From: Nitrospira sp.
GTDB taxonomy: Bacteria; Nitrospirota; Nitrospiria; Nitrospirales; Nitrospiraceae
Length of the DNA stretch: 64,000 nt
Assembly (NCBI GenBank): GCA_022842445.1
Contig: JALHPO010000005.1
Span: 186,001 to 250,000 of the forward strand
Direction of reading: 5' to 3'
A program made the position numbers and the translations under genes. The notes under the pieces were generated by a model. The model was not told where the DNA came from. It ran no database searches and saw nothing but the letters and a program-made list of their open reading frames with translations. Shown in pieces: positions 54,594 to 62,532 of this stretch; the stretch's first letter is position 1; each line of letters begins with the position of its first letter.

Positions 54594-54818
54594 CTATATG
54601 GCTTTCTTCCGGATGATCTGCTTCTTCAGGCCAGGAGACCCCTTCCGCCGCTCTCTTTTCTGCTCCAGTACATACACGCCGTCCCTCCATCGGGCTTGTA
54701 CCGTGATCTGGTGAGCCTTGCAGATACTGTGCGTCTCACGGAAGTCTTCCAGCGGCGCCTTTTCCCCGATCAATCCGATGTCCCCTTCTCGGCGGCACCA
54801 GGAACAGATGATTCTCAT
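54594..54818 (-). CDS. Small Cys/His protein, putative zinc-binding
   Basis: 74 residues. MRIICSWCRREGDIG is followed by ETHSICKAH, giving a CxxC...HxxCxxH pattern that could bind zinc; the C-terminus is strongly basic. Family not named by me. AAAGGAG stands upstream with long spacing. Confidence 0.65.
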   Translation of the reverse strand: MRIICSWCRREGDIGLIGEKAPLEDFRETHSICKAHQITVQARWRDGVYVLEQKRERRKGSPGLKKQIIRKKAI

Positions 54819-55021
54819 GGCTGACTCGTATCTCCTTTGAAGCTTATCTAAAAAAAGCAAAAATCGCGCCCAAATGAGAATCGCGTGGCGACAGAGAACG
54901 CCTTTGGAAACTGCGGGTTCTGAGACATTATCTCCACACAGCAAGGACGGAGAGACCTCTCATGACAGTTTTTGGCATCAGGGTGAGCAGATGTGAGCAG
55001 TAGAGGTTCGGAACGGATTTC

Positions 55022-55051
55022 TTGACCGGTTCTCGTCCTGCATGATAGGGT
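55022..55051 (+). promoter_or_regulatory. Possible hemL promoter
   Basis: TTGACC followed after 18 bases by TAGGGT; the -35 box is good, the -10 box poor. The start codon is 12 bases downstream. Confidence 0.35.
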
Positions 55052-55063
55052 GCGCCCCCTGTT

Positions 55064-56347
55064 ATGAAAACAACTCGGTCCGCCAAACTCTTCAGTGAAG
55101 CCCAACAACTCATTCCCGGCGGTGTGAACAGCCCGGTACGCGCCTTCCGATCGGTCGGAGGCCAGCCGCGGTTCATTCAACGAGCCAAGGGGTCTCGTCT
55201 GTACGACGTGGACCGAAACGTCTATATCGACTACGTGCTGTCCTGGGGCCCCATGATCCTCGGGCATGCCGCGCCTTCGGTCGTCAGCGCCATCAAGAAA
55301 GCGGCGGGTAACGGCACCAGCTACGGCGCCCCGACGGAATTGGAAGTTGCGCTGGCGAAAGAGATTCACGCAGCTTACCCCTCCATGGAAAAGATCCGCC
55401 TGGTCAGCTCCGGAACCGAAGCGGTCATGAGCGCGATTCGCGTGGCGCGAGGCTTCACCAAACGCGACGGCATCCTCAAATTCGAGGGCTGCTACCATGG
55501 CCACAGCGACTATCTGCTGGCCAAGGCCGGATCGGGCTTGGCCACGCTGGGGATTCCGGATTCACCCGGTGTCCCGGCTGATTTTGTGAAACATACTCTG
55601 ACCGCCCCCTATAACGACATTCGCACGGTCCAACAGCTGATCAAAGAACACCGGAACCAGCTCGCCTGCATCATCCTCGAACCGATCGCCGGCAACATGG
55701 GCGTCGTGCCACCGGCTCCGGACTTCCTCGCTGCACTCCGCCGGTTGACGGCCGAGAATGATATCCTGTTGATTTTCGACGAAGTCATCTCAGGGTTTCG
55801 CGTGAGCTACGGAGGAGCGCAAGCGCTCTATGACATCAAGCCGGACCTCACTGTGCTGGGGAAAATCATCGGAGGGGGATTACCCGTCGGCGCCTACGGC
55901 GGACGACAAGAGATCATGGATCTCATCGCGCCGGTCGGGCCGGTCTATCAAGCCGGCACGTTATCGGGAAATCCGCTTGCCGTGACTGCGGGACTGGCGA
56001 CACTCAAGCAATTGCGAACAAAAGGACTCTATAAGAAGCTGGAAGCCTCTTCAGCAGCCTTGGCCAAAGGCATCGGCGAAGCGGCCAAGAAAGCGGGCGT
56101 CCCGCTCACGCAAACCAGAGTGGGGTCGATGCTGACGTCGTTCTTTACACCGGGTCCTGTTGTGGATTGGAATACAGCCAAGCAATCCGACACGAAGCGG
56201 TACGGTCAGTTCTTTCATCACATGCTGGAACAAGGCGTCTATCTCGCCCCGTCCCAGTTTGAAGCAGCCTTCCTCTCCACCGCCCACAGCGCGCAGGATA
56301 TCGAGAAGACGATCCGCGCCGCGCACGTTGCATTCAAGAGCTTATAG
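55064..56347 (+). CDS. hemL: Glutamate-1-semialdehyde 2,1-aminomutase
   Basis: 427 residues, PLP enzyme of the C5 tetrapyrrole pathway making 5-aminolevulinate. [20 protein letters not shown] opens it, and the PLP Lys lies in [31 protein letters not shown] and [12 protein letters not shown] are diagnostic. The last residues and stop (AGC TTA TAG) coincide with the beginning of a heptamer repeat. Stand-alone gene. Confidence 0.96.
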   Translation: MKTTRSAKLFSEAQQLIPGGVNSPVRAFRSVGGQPRFIQRAKGSRLYDVDRNVYIDYVLSWGPMILGHAAPSVVSAIKKAAGNGTSYGAPTELEVALAKEIHAAYPSMEKIRLVSSGTEAVMSAIRVARGFTKRDGILKFEGCYHGHSDYLLAKAGSGLATLGIPDSPGVPADFVKHTLTAPYNDIRTVQQLIKEHRNQLACIILEPIAGNMGVVPPAPDFLAALRRLTAENDILLIFDEVISGFRVSYGGAQALYDIKPDLTVLGKIIGGGLPVGAYGGRQEIMDLIAPVGPVYQAGTLSGNPLAVTAGLATLKQLRTKGLYKKLEASSAALAKGIGEAAKKAGVPLTQTRVGSMLTSFFTPGPVVDWNTAKQSDTKRYGQFFHHMLEQGVYLAPSQFEAAFLSTAHSAQDIEKTIRAAHVAFKSL

Positions 56348-56596
56348 CGTATAGCCGATGGCTTATGGCCGGAGGCCTGAGAGCCTATGGCGAATAACGC
56401 ATGGCACAGGTTTCCCTCTGTCTGATTTCGTGCTATTAACGATATGCCATATGCTCTTCGCGGCTAATTAAGATACAGCCGTATCAGTTTAGGTACACAC
56501 TGAAAGCCTTGGGGCTATCAAAAATCCGGTGAGGGTTGCACGAGTTGTCGGCCTTCAATCCGACCATACGCTATAGGCCATTCGCTATCAGCTCTT
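56337..56596 (+). repeat. Heptamer repeat cluster with inverted arms
   Basis: Left arm from 56337 (GAGC, then TTATAGC, GTATAGC, CGATGGC, TTATGGC) continues in a second block to about 56410. Inverted arms follow at 56430-56458 and at 56562-56596, the latter complementary to the left arm with few mismatches. It fills the gap between hemL and the small gene at 56600. Confidence 0.7.
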
Positions 56597-56599
56597 CTC

Positions 56600-56830
56600 C
56601 TATTCGTCGTCCTCGTCATCCGCATCCATCGCCTCCTGCCGCTTCTGTTCTTCCATCGCATTATGGAGCAGCATGCGGATAAACATCGAATAGAGCGACC
56701 CTTTTTCCAAGGTTCCGCCGGGAGGAATGGCGATTCTCCCCTCCTTAATCATGCGATCCATCCAGGCTTTCTGATCAGGGGCGATCAATACAGGAATCTC
56801 GACCAGCCCCACCCGTCCCATCATATCCAT
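56600..56830 (-). CDS. Hypothetical small protein
   Basis: 76 residues (MGRVGLVEIPVLIAPDQKAW...) ending in a run of acidic residues. GGAGG stands eight bases before the ATG. No known domain; the AWMDRMIKEGRIAIPPGG segment suggests a small folded unit. Confidence 0.65.
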   Translation of the reverse strand: MDMMGRVGLVEIPVLIAPDQKAWMDRMIKEGRIAIPPGGTLEKGSLYSMFIRMLLHNAMEEQKRQEAMDADDEDDE

Positions 56831-56864
56831 GTCGTAAACCTCCGTGAACTCTAGAACAATCCAA

Positions 56865-56969
56865 GAGCTGATAGCGTATGGCTAATGGCACAAACCCGAC
56901 AGCATAAAGAGGGAGCAGCCAACTCCTCTTCGTCAGGACCATACGCTATACGCCATCAGCTATATGCTC
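56865..56969 (+). repeat. Heptamer palindromic repeat, two arms
   Basis: Left arm 56865-56891 (GAGC, TGATAGC, GTATGGC, TAATGGC) and right arm 56937-56969 (CCATACG, CTATACG, CCATCAG...GCTC) are inverted relative to each other around a ~45-base unrelated core. Confidence 0.72.
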
Positions 56970-57052
56970 CTCATTCGCCGCATTGCAGCACGCCATTTTC
57001 CTCATTGTCAACCAACCTGATTGTGGCACGGCCTATGCTGACACAGGTGACC

Positions 57053-57643
57053 ATGCAAATCTCCCGAACCGCCATTGTCATGCTGCTCGTCACCTTCGCC
57101 GGAACTGGTCCGCTGGAGCCTTGGGCGAACGCTGAGCGCCTGTCGAAATCCGATCTTGAATCGACCCTGCAACCCCAATGTGACCTCTGCTGGTACCCGA
57201 CCCCGGATGAACCCGATTCAAATCGCCTGCCGACCTACAAACAGCAGCGCCCCCGCCGTCCGCCGGACAGCCGCCCCCAACGGTTTCCAAAAGGCAGCTA
57301 CAAATTGGGACCCAAGCAGAAACAATCCCGCATCTCGGCACTTCGTGCGCGGTCCCTCCGAAACTCCAGACTGTTGAGCACGTTGCAAATATCCGCCGTC
57401 GACGGAGACACCATTCGTGCCGGGCCAGACCGCATCAGGCTCCGCGGCATCGACACACCGGAGCTGAGCGAGCCGGAAGGCCAGGCAGCCAAGCAACGGC
57501 TGGCCGAGCTGCTCCGCACCGGCATCGTGCGCATTGTCCCGCGAGGCCGCGATGTCTACGACCGCCTGATCGCCGACGTGTTCGTGGACGGACAGAACGT
57601 GGCGGAGAGGCTGGAGAGTGAAGGATTTACGAAGACAAAATAG
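57053..57643 (+). CDS. Thermonuclease-like (SNase) exported protein
   Basis: 196 residues. A signal peptide (AIVMLLVTFAGTGPLEPWANA) precedes a Pro/Arg-rich linker and a C-terminal staphylococcal-nuclease domain: ISAVDGDTIRAGPDRIRLRG, GIDTPELSEPEGQAAK, RGRDVYDRLIADVFVDGQN. The domain is shorter than classical SNase. ATG at 57053 is taken; one six codons earlier is also possible. A Cys pair (CDLCWYP) lies in the linker. Confidence 0.82.
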   Translation: MQISRTAIVMLLVTFAGTGPLEPWANAERLSKSDLESTLQPQCDLCWYPTPDEPDSNRLPTYKQQRPRRPPDSRPQRFPKGSYKLGPKQKQSRISALRARSLRNSRLLSTLQISAVDGDTIRAGPDRIRLRGIDTPELSEPEGQAAKQRLAELLRTGIVRIVPRGRDVYDRLIADVFVDGQNVAERLESEGFTKTK

Positions 57644-57739
57644 TCGGCGATCCCCCCGGCACCGGCTTTCTGGAATCTTGACTGTGCGGCAATCCGCTGT
57701 CATCCTGTTGTTGAAATATTCAACAAATGGAGTCCCGTT

Positions 57740-57973
57740 ATGGCCACCGTGAACTTCAGTGTGCCGTCCGACGTCAAAGAAGCATTCGACAAGGCCTTCA
57801 GCCGGCAGAACAAAAGTGCGGTGCTGACGGAATTGATGCGGCAGGCTGTCGAGGAACGGCGGCGGCGACGACGACGGGCCACAGTCGTCGAGAAATTGCT
57901 GGCATTACGAAAACGTACGCGACGCGTCACGAGTAAAGCCGTTCGAACAGCGAGAACACGCGGACGAGCATGA
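57740..57973 (+). CDS. VapB-type antitoxin (ribbon-helix-helix)
   Basis: 77 residues. The N-terminus VNFSVPSDVKEAFDKAF fits a ribbon-helix-helix DNA-binding fold. After KSAVLTELMRQAVEE the protein turns extremely Arg-rich (RRRRRRRA), an unusual tail for an antitoxin. Overlaps the PIN-domain toxin by four bases (ATGA). Confidence 0.85.
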   Translation: MATVNFSVPSDVKEAFDKAFSRQNKSAVLTELMRQAVEERRRRRRRATVVEKLLALRKRTRRVTSKAVRTARTRGRA

Positions 57974-58404
57974 CAACGGTCGTCCTCGATGCCAGCGTGA
58001 TCGTGAAGTGGATCTTCGCCGACCGGTCCGAGGAACTACACTCTCTCCAGGCTCTTCAGATTCTACAACTCGTCAAAGAATCGCGCGTGACCGTGCTGCA
58101 GCCGCCGCACTGGCTGGCCGAGACAGCAGCGGTGATCGCACGGCTCGATCCTGGCCGTGCTCGTCAAGCCGTGTCCCTTCTGCACGCTCTTGAATTTCCT
58201 GTCGTCACAAGCGTAGAGGCCTACCACAAAGCCTGCGATCTTTCGACATCGCTGAAACAGCATTTGTTCGATACCTTCTATCACGCCGTCGCGCTGACTG
58301 AATCCAGTGCCACGTTAGTGACAGCCGACGACCAGTACTATCGAAAAGCTCACAGGGCCGGTCGGATTGTCAGACTAAGGGACTTCAACCTCACAGCGAT
58401 CTGA
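57970..58404 (+). CDS. vapC: VapC-type PIN-domain toxin
   Basis: 144 residues. PIN ribonuclease with Asp7 (VLDASVIVKW), Glu51 (HWLAETAAV), Asp101 (HLFDTFYHAVAL) and Asp120 (LVTADDQYY), the four acidic metal ligands. Expected to cleave tRNA or rRNA when freed from the antitoxin encoded just upstream. Confidence 0.9.
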   Translation: MTTVVLDASVIVKWIFADRSEELHSLQALQILQLVKESRVTVLQPPHWLAETAAVIARLDPGRARQAVSLLHALEFPVVTSVEAYHKACDLSTSLKQHLFDTFYHAVALTESSATLVTADDQYYRKAHRAGRIVRLRDFNLTAI

Positions 58405-58610
58405 TATGGCGGACAATCAGCCGCATCGTGAATCCACGGGAATCCGGTGATGCACAAGACAAGAGTTGACCCCGCATTTTGCGCTCTTTCAGCTGAGAAG
58501 TGTTGGAGATGGAGCACGATATACCGTGAGCGAATCACGGGCCGCTCGGCGGTTACTTAATAGTTTTGGGTCTCAGAAAGTTCGCGTGGTAATCGAAGGG
58601 AAGAATGTCC

Positions 58611-59018
58611 ATGAACGCTGATGTGATTAGGAAAATGGCGGATGTGACCCTTTCGGGGACAATGCCATTCCCGGAAATTGTTGGAAATCTGATAAGGGAA
58701 GGCGTGGAGTACTACCACGCAGACTACGTATCACTTTCGTTTTCCTTCTACAGCGAAAGCGGAGGAGTCGTGGTCGCTCCCTTGGCGCTTGAAGGCCTGC
58801 CAGAGGTGGCAGGTGAGTTGAATATCGCTGAGCTCCGTGCGGCTATCCTGGACAGTCAGCAGAACGGTCAAAAATATCGGCAGTTCTGTTTCAGGGCAAT
58901 ACGCTCTGGGGTTCAATCGTACTTTGCATTTCTCCGAGGTCAGCGCGTCCTGTATATCGGGCGTCAGGGTGACCAGCACGTTGAGTGGTTTCCCGACGCA
59001 ATGCGCGTGGACACATAA
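58611..59018 (+). CDS. DUF1398 family protein
   Basis: 135 residues (MNADVIRKMADVTLSGTMPF...). The opening FPEIVGNLIREGVEYYHADY fits the DUF1398 pattern. Role unknown. AAGGGAAG precedes the ATG; an ATG two codons earlier is possible. No clear partner gene. Confidence 0.75.
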   Translation: MNADVIRKMADVTLSGTMPFPEIVGNLIREGVEYYHADYVSLSFSFYSESGGVVVAPLALEGLPEVAGELNIAELRAAILDSQQNGQKYRQFCFRAIRSGVQSYFAFLRGQRVLYIGRQGDQHVEWFPDAMRVDT

Positions 59019-59205
59019 CCATTCGCTGAGTGGGAGAAATCAGGGTCAGAGTATTATTGTGTTGGCGTACAACCAACCGACGTGACCCCTTCTCTCGAAA
59101 TTGTACTCTTGACCCCGATTTTCACTGACAGCTTATCGGCGCGATATCTTGATAAGTGTCGGATTTCATTTTAGACTCGCCATCCAGTGAGCTGCGTAGA
59201 TCCTC

Positions 59206-59760
59206 GTGCAATGCTACGCGGGTAGCCTGCAGCATGTGAAGACACAGGGGTCCTTTCTCGACGGCTCATGGGCAATTGAGACTCCCGCCCTCTCTGTTGA
59301 ACGCGTGACTGAGGCAAGAGCACCGTTGCATACCCCTCGACGACTTCGGGCCCTTGTGGCTCCGTTTGTGTGGTTGCTCTTCTTGTGCTGCGCCACCGGC
59401 ATGGCATGGGTGCCTTCCGCCATCGCGGCACACCTCGGCGAGAGCCCCTCTCTCGGAACCACGCTCAGCCCTCCGGCAGAGACAGACGATAATACGCGGG
59501 CCATCACACCTCCGCAGAAAGCCCGAGACCTGCTCGCGCTGCTGCAGGAGCGTGGAGGCGCGCCACTTCCAGGCTACATCGGAGGGCGCGACTTTCAGAA
59601 CCGGGAACGGCGCTTACCACAAGGCCGCTATCGGGAGTATGATGTGAATCCCAAGATACGAGGCCGCTCGCGCGATGCCGAGAGGATCGTGATTGAGCGA
59701 CGGACCGGGAAAGCCTATTACACGGGGGACCATTACCGGACTTTTATCCCCCTCAACTGA
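59206..59760 (+). CDS. Secreted guanyl-specific ribonuclease (RNase Sa/barnase type)
   Basis: 184 residues from a GTG; other GTG starts (59236, 59305) are possible. A signal peptide (APFVWLLFLCCATGMAWVPS) leads to a C-terminal microbial RNase domain: PLPGYIGGRDFQNRERRLPQ, then Glu144 in RYREYDV, Arg160 in AERIV and His176 in TGDHYRTF, the catalytic triad of RNase Sa. The barstar gene follows 26 bases after the stop, so this is a secreted RNase with cognate inhibitor. Confidence 0.88.
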   Translation: MQCYAGSLQHVKTQGSFLDGSWAIETPALSVERVTEARAPLHTPRRLRALVAPFVWLLFLCCATGMAWVPSAIAAHLGESPSLGTTLSPPAETDDNTRAITPPQKARDLLALLQERGGAPLPGYIGGRDFQNRERRLPQGRYREYDVNPKIRGRSRDAERIVIERRTGKAYYTGDHYRTFIPLN

Positions 59761-59786
59761 CTTTCAACATTGAATTGAGCCCTCAC

Positions 59787-60347
59787 ATGGCCACAAAACA
59801 GACCGTACAGACCCATCTTCAGAATGCCACACCCCCCTGGTCATCCCTCCTTGTGACACCTCCAGGGACAGCCGTCACGTCCCTGGTCAAACCGCCGAGG
59901 GGATATGCGCTCCGGATCGTTCAAGGAAAGAAATGCAACACTCCGGCGGGTGTCTTCGAGGAGTTTGCCCGCGCCCTCGAATTTCCCGACTACTTCGGAC
60001 ACAACTGGGACGCGCTGGAAGAATGCCTGGCCGATTTGGGATGGCTTCCCGCAAAGGGCTACGTCGTACTCATTACCGAGGCACAGTCAGTCATTCCCGG
60101 CGATGAGGAGGAGTACGAAACGCTGCTGGAGGTCCTCAACGATGCAGGTGAGGCCTGGAGCAAGGGGCAGACGGCTGATGAACGGCGCGCTCCGTTCCAT
60201 GTGTTCTTTGTGGTCTCTGAGCAGAACAAGTCGAAGCGGAAACATTGGGGGCTAGAGGAACTTCCGTCTCTCGAGCGAGAGACACCGGGTCCAAAAAGCG
60301 GCACAAGAAGTTCGATCAAACAATCGACACGAAGAAGGACCTCATGA
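59787..60347 (+). CDS. Barstar-family ribonuclease inhibitor
   Basis: 186 residues. Barstar core EFARALEFPDYFGHNWDALE has Asp75 aligned with barstar Asp35 and Glu79 in place of barstar Asp39, the residues that plug the RNase active site. Extensions of about 40 residues at each end are not in classical barstar (~90 residues). Cytoplasmic. Overlaps the yidB-like gene by four bases (ATGA). Confidence 0.88.
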   Translation: MATKQTVQTHLQNATPPWSSLLVTPPGTAVTSLVKPPRGYALRIVQGKKCNTPAGVFEEFARALEFPDYFGHNWDALEECLADLGWLPAKGYVVLITEAQSVIPGDEEEYETLLEVLNDAGEAWSKGQTADERRAPFHVFFVVSEQNKSKRKHWGLEELPSLERETPGPKSGTRSSIKQSTRRRTS

Positions 60348-60744
60348 GTCTCTTTGATCAACCAGGCCAGGCAGCCGGTGGAATGCTGGGCGGAGGCGGA
60401 AGTCAAAACCCCTTGCTTCACGCCGTGACCAGTCTACTGGGGCAGAACAGTTCGCTCGGTGGTCTGGCAGGGCTGGTTCAGGCGTTTCAGAAAAATGGAT
60501 TGGCCGACATTGTGAATCCATGGGTCAGCACGGGTGAGCATCTTCCGGTTTCTGCCCAGCAGATCAAGCAGGGGCTCGGCGGCGACCTGCTGAGCCAGGT
60601 GGCGTCCAAAGCCGGCTCTCACCAGATGCGGCAGGCTCCCAATTGGCTGGGCTGCTCCCCGATCTGATCGACAAACTCACGCCGAATGGAAAGATTGAAG
60701 CAGGGGGACTTGATCAACTGATGAAGATGGTTCAGGGGAAATAA
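60344..60744 (+). pseudogene. yidB: YidB-family protein, frameshifted
   Basis: The first frame reads MSLFDQPGQAAGGMLGGGGS ... GLADIVNPWVSTGEHLPVSA up to SKAG (about 60616), then leaves the family. In the next frame LSPDAAGSQLAGLLPDLIDK and LTPNGKIE...LMKMVQGK complete a normal YidB/DUF937 protein with stop at 60742. Loss of a single base in GGCCTCTCA would explain it. Either a real lesion or an assembly error. Overlaps barstar by four bases. Confidence 0.85.
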
Positions 60745-60947
60745 CGGCAAAGACGCCCTGGTGGCCCGGTAACCCACATGTTTTCTCAGGCGACAACCGC
60801 TCCTATAGGAAGCTTGTTGCGCCCCATGTTGAAAAGCAAGCCAACGCGATTTCGCCCCTTGCGTTCGAATGCGCGCTCGCGCCACGCACCCATCGCAGGC
60901 ATTACCCCGCACCTGATTAAGTCACCTCAAGATTGTGAGGGCGGCCT

Positions 60948-61757
60948 ATGACCACTGCTTTCGGAGCATTACTCAAGAGCGATCTGGAGGATTTTCGTCA
61001 TGACCTGCTGCAGGAAGCGAAGGAAGGGCGTCTCGCTTCAACTGACGTTCAAGACATCTTGTCGCGCTGCTCTAATCTGCACTTCCCCGGCCTGATCACC
61101 CTGCTCGCGCTGGGTGCCCGGACAACCAACCACGACTCACAGACACAGACATTTCCGCTCACTCACGAGCATATTACCGATGCCCTCAGCCGCCTGTCCG
61201 CCCACAATCCGCCGGAAGTCGAGACTGCTAAACGCGCCGCCCAACTGCTCCTATCCGGCCAATTCGTAGGCAACCTGGCCGAGGCCTTTGCCGTGGTCGC
61301 CCATACTGTTCCCGGCTTGCCTCTCGCTATCGCTGACGATGTTCGCTCGATGCCTCATGTCTCAATACCATTAGTCCCGGCCATCGCACGAGATCTCGGT
61401 CAGATTCCAGCGGCGATTGATGCGGTCATACAGGAACTTCGGCGCGATGGAACAATTACGTCTCAGCCCGCTGTGATGACCCATACCATGCGTGCAATCT
61501 ATGAACAGGCCACCGCCCGGCAAATTTCCGCCACCATTCACACGCTCCTGGGGAATGAATCGGTCAGGTTGGCCATCATCCTCTTTGCCCGATCGAAAGG
61601 CGTCACGATTTCGCAGCAAGATTTGGACCGGGTGCGCAAGGCGATCGATCCGAGTGCGCCCAACCTTGGGGAGCTCTTAGCGCCGGGCTACCGACAGCTG
61701 AACAAGAGATATGGGAAAGCCCAGGCGCTGGAGATACTCAAGCAGTTCGTCGTGTAG
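60948..61757 (+). CDS. Hypothetical helical protein
   Basis: 269 residues, mostly helical by composition (FGALLKSDLEDFRHDLLQEA; AAQLLLSGQFVGNLAEAFAV), without signal peptide, TM segment or known motif. The start is an ATG with GAGGG upstream. The region before it holds no other gene; function unknown. Confidence 0.7.
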   Translation: MTTAFGALLKSDLEDFRHDLLQEAKEGRLASTDVQDILSRCSNLHFPGLITLLALGARTTNHDSQTQTFPLTHEHITDALSRLSAHNPPEVETAKRAAQLLLSGQFVGNLAEAFAVVAHTVPGLPLAIADDVRSMPHVSIPLVPAIARDLGQIPAAIDAVIQELRRDGTITSQPAVMTHTMRAIYEQATARQISATIHTLLGNESVRLAIILFARSKGVTISQQDLDRVRKAIDPSAPNLGELLAPGYRQLNKRYGKAQALEILKQFVV

Positions 61758-61774
61758 TCGGAACGAAGCAGCAT

Positions 61775-61805
61775 CTGTGGATTTCGGCATCGCCGAAGCC
61801 CACAG
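61775..61805. terminator. Hairpin between convergent genes
   Basis: CTGTGG-AT-TTCGGC and GCCGAA-GC-CCACAG pair over 14 positions with two central mismatches and a 3-base loop. No T-run. Placed between the 60948 gene and the protoglobin remnant, so a shared terminator is plausible. Confidence 0.45.
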
Positions 61806-61813
61806 AAGGCAGG

Positions 61814-62213
61814 TTAGAAGTCGCCGGTTTTCACGTACGGATGGCTCCACAGCGTGAGCTGGAGGAGGCAGGACTTCACCCAGGTGTTGTACATCTTGTC
61901 GACCTCCTCGGCCTTGTGCCCTTTCTTGGCGAGGAACGGCTTCAAGGTGAACGTCACCGGAAAAATGAGCGCGAACAGATCGCGGAACGGCACAATCGCG
62001 CTCGCATCTACGCCATCGGTCTTGTTCTTCTTCGTGCGGTGGTGGTGCAGCCCGATCTCATGCTGATAGTCGAGCAACTTCTGGTCGTACTCGGCGCGGG
62101 CAGTATCGAGAATCCACTGACCGAAGCGTTTGCGCACACCGCCCAGATAGTCCCCCAGCGGCTTGCCGTCGCTCTCGCCGAGGAAGGACTGGAGCAGCTG
62201 CGGCTGAGAACCG
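61814..62213 (-). pseudogene. Protoglobin remnant (N-terminus lost)
   Basis: From 62213 the minus strand reads FVGSQPQLLQSFLGE, then VRKRFGQWILDTARAEYDQK, LDYQHEIGLHHHRTKKNKTD and a C-terminus ending WSHPYVKTGDF, a good match to the protoglobin/globin-sensor family with its HEIGLHH heme region. Directly upstream of FVGS an in-frame TAA replaces the expected WYx segment, and the first ~60 residues of the family are not found. A 107-residue product from an internal start could still be made but would lack helices before the heme pocket. Confidence 0.7.
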
Positions 62214-62315
62214 ACGAATTACCTTGTCGGTGGACGGAACGATTGACGTCCGCACTTTATTTGCAGTCAACAGGACTTGGCCGGTAGCAAGTCTCCCCCC
62301 TACCCACTATCAGAA

Positions 62316-62343
62316 ACGGCATGTGTGTATCCGCACATGCCGT
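62316..62343. promoter_or_regulatory. Perfect 10-bp inverted repeat (hairpin)
   Basis: ACGGCATGTG and CACATGCCGT flank an 8-base loop. It lies about 190 bases upstream of the SulP gene. No T-run. Confidence 0.5.
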
Positions 62344-62364
62344 GCGCCAGCACACAGGCAACCG

Positions 62365-62383
62365 GTGTGATCAACGATCACAC
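62365..62383 (+). promoter_or_regulatory. Palindrome resembling a CRP/FNR-type operator
   Basis: GTGTGATC-AAC-GATCACAC, perfectly symmetrical over 8 bp each side. TGTGA and TCACA half-sites are those of CRP-family regulators, but the gap is seven rather than six bases. Upstream of the SulP gene. Confidence 0.45.
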
Positions 62384-62532
62384 GTCTAAATATCGAGAGA
62401 GATCATAAATGTTTGCTCGATTTTGTAAACACTTAGCACGCGCAGAGCCTGGGTCTGTTTCTTGCTGATGCTCACGACCAGGATGAGATTCTCATCCGCA
62501 AATGAACGGTGAAATCCTTGGAGGTTAGTGCC

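Noticed and set aside
57024..57039. Sigma-54-like sequence TGGCACGGCCTATGCT before the nuclease gene
   Set aside because: The -12 box reads ATGC instead of TTGC, and the start codon would be almost at the transcription start; no activator gene nearby.
62058..62287. Plus- and minus-strand frames upstream of the protoglobin remnant
   Set aside because: Translations have no similarity to the missing protoglobin N-terminus.
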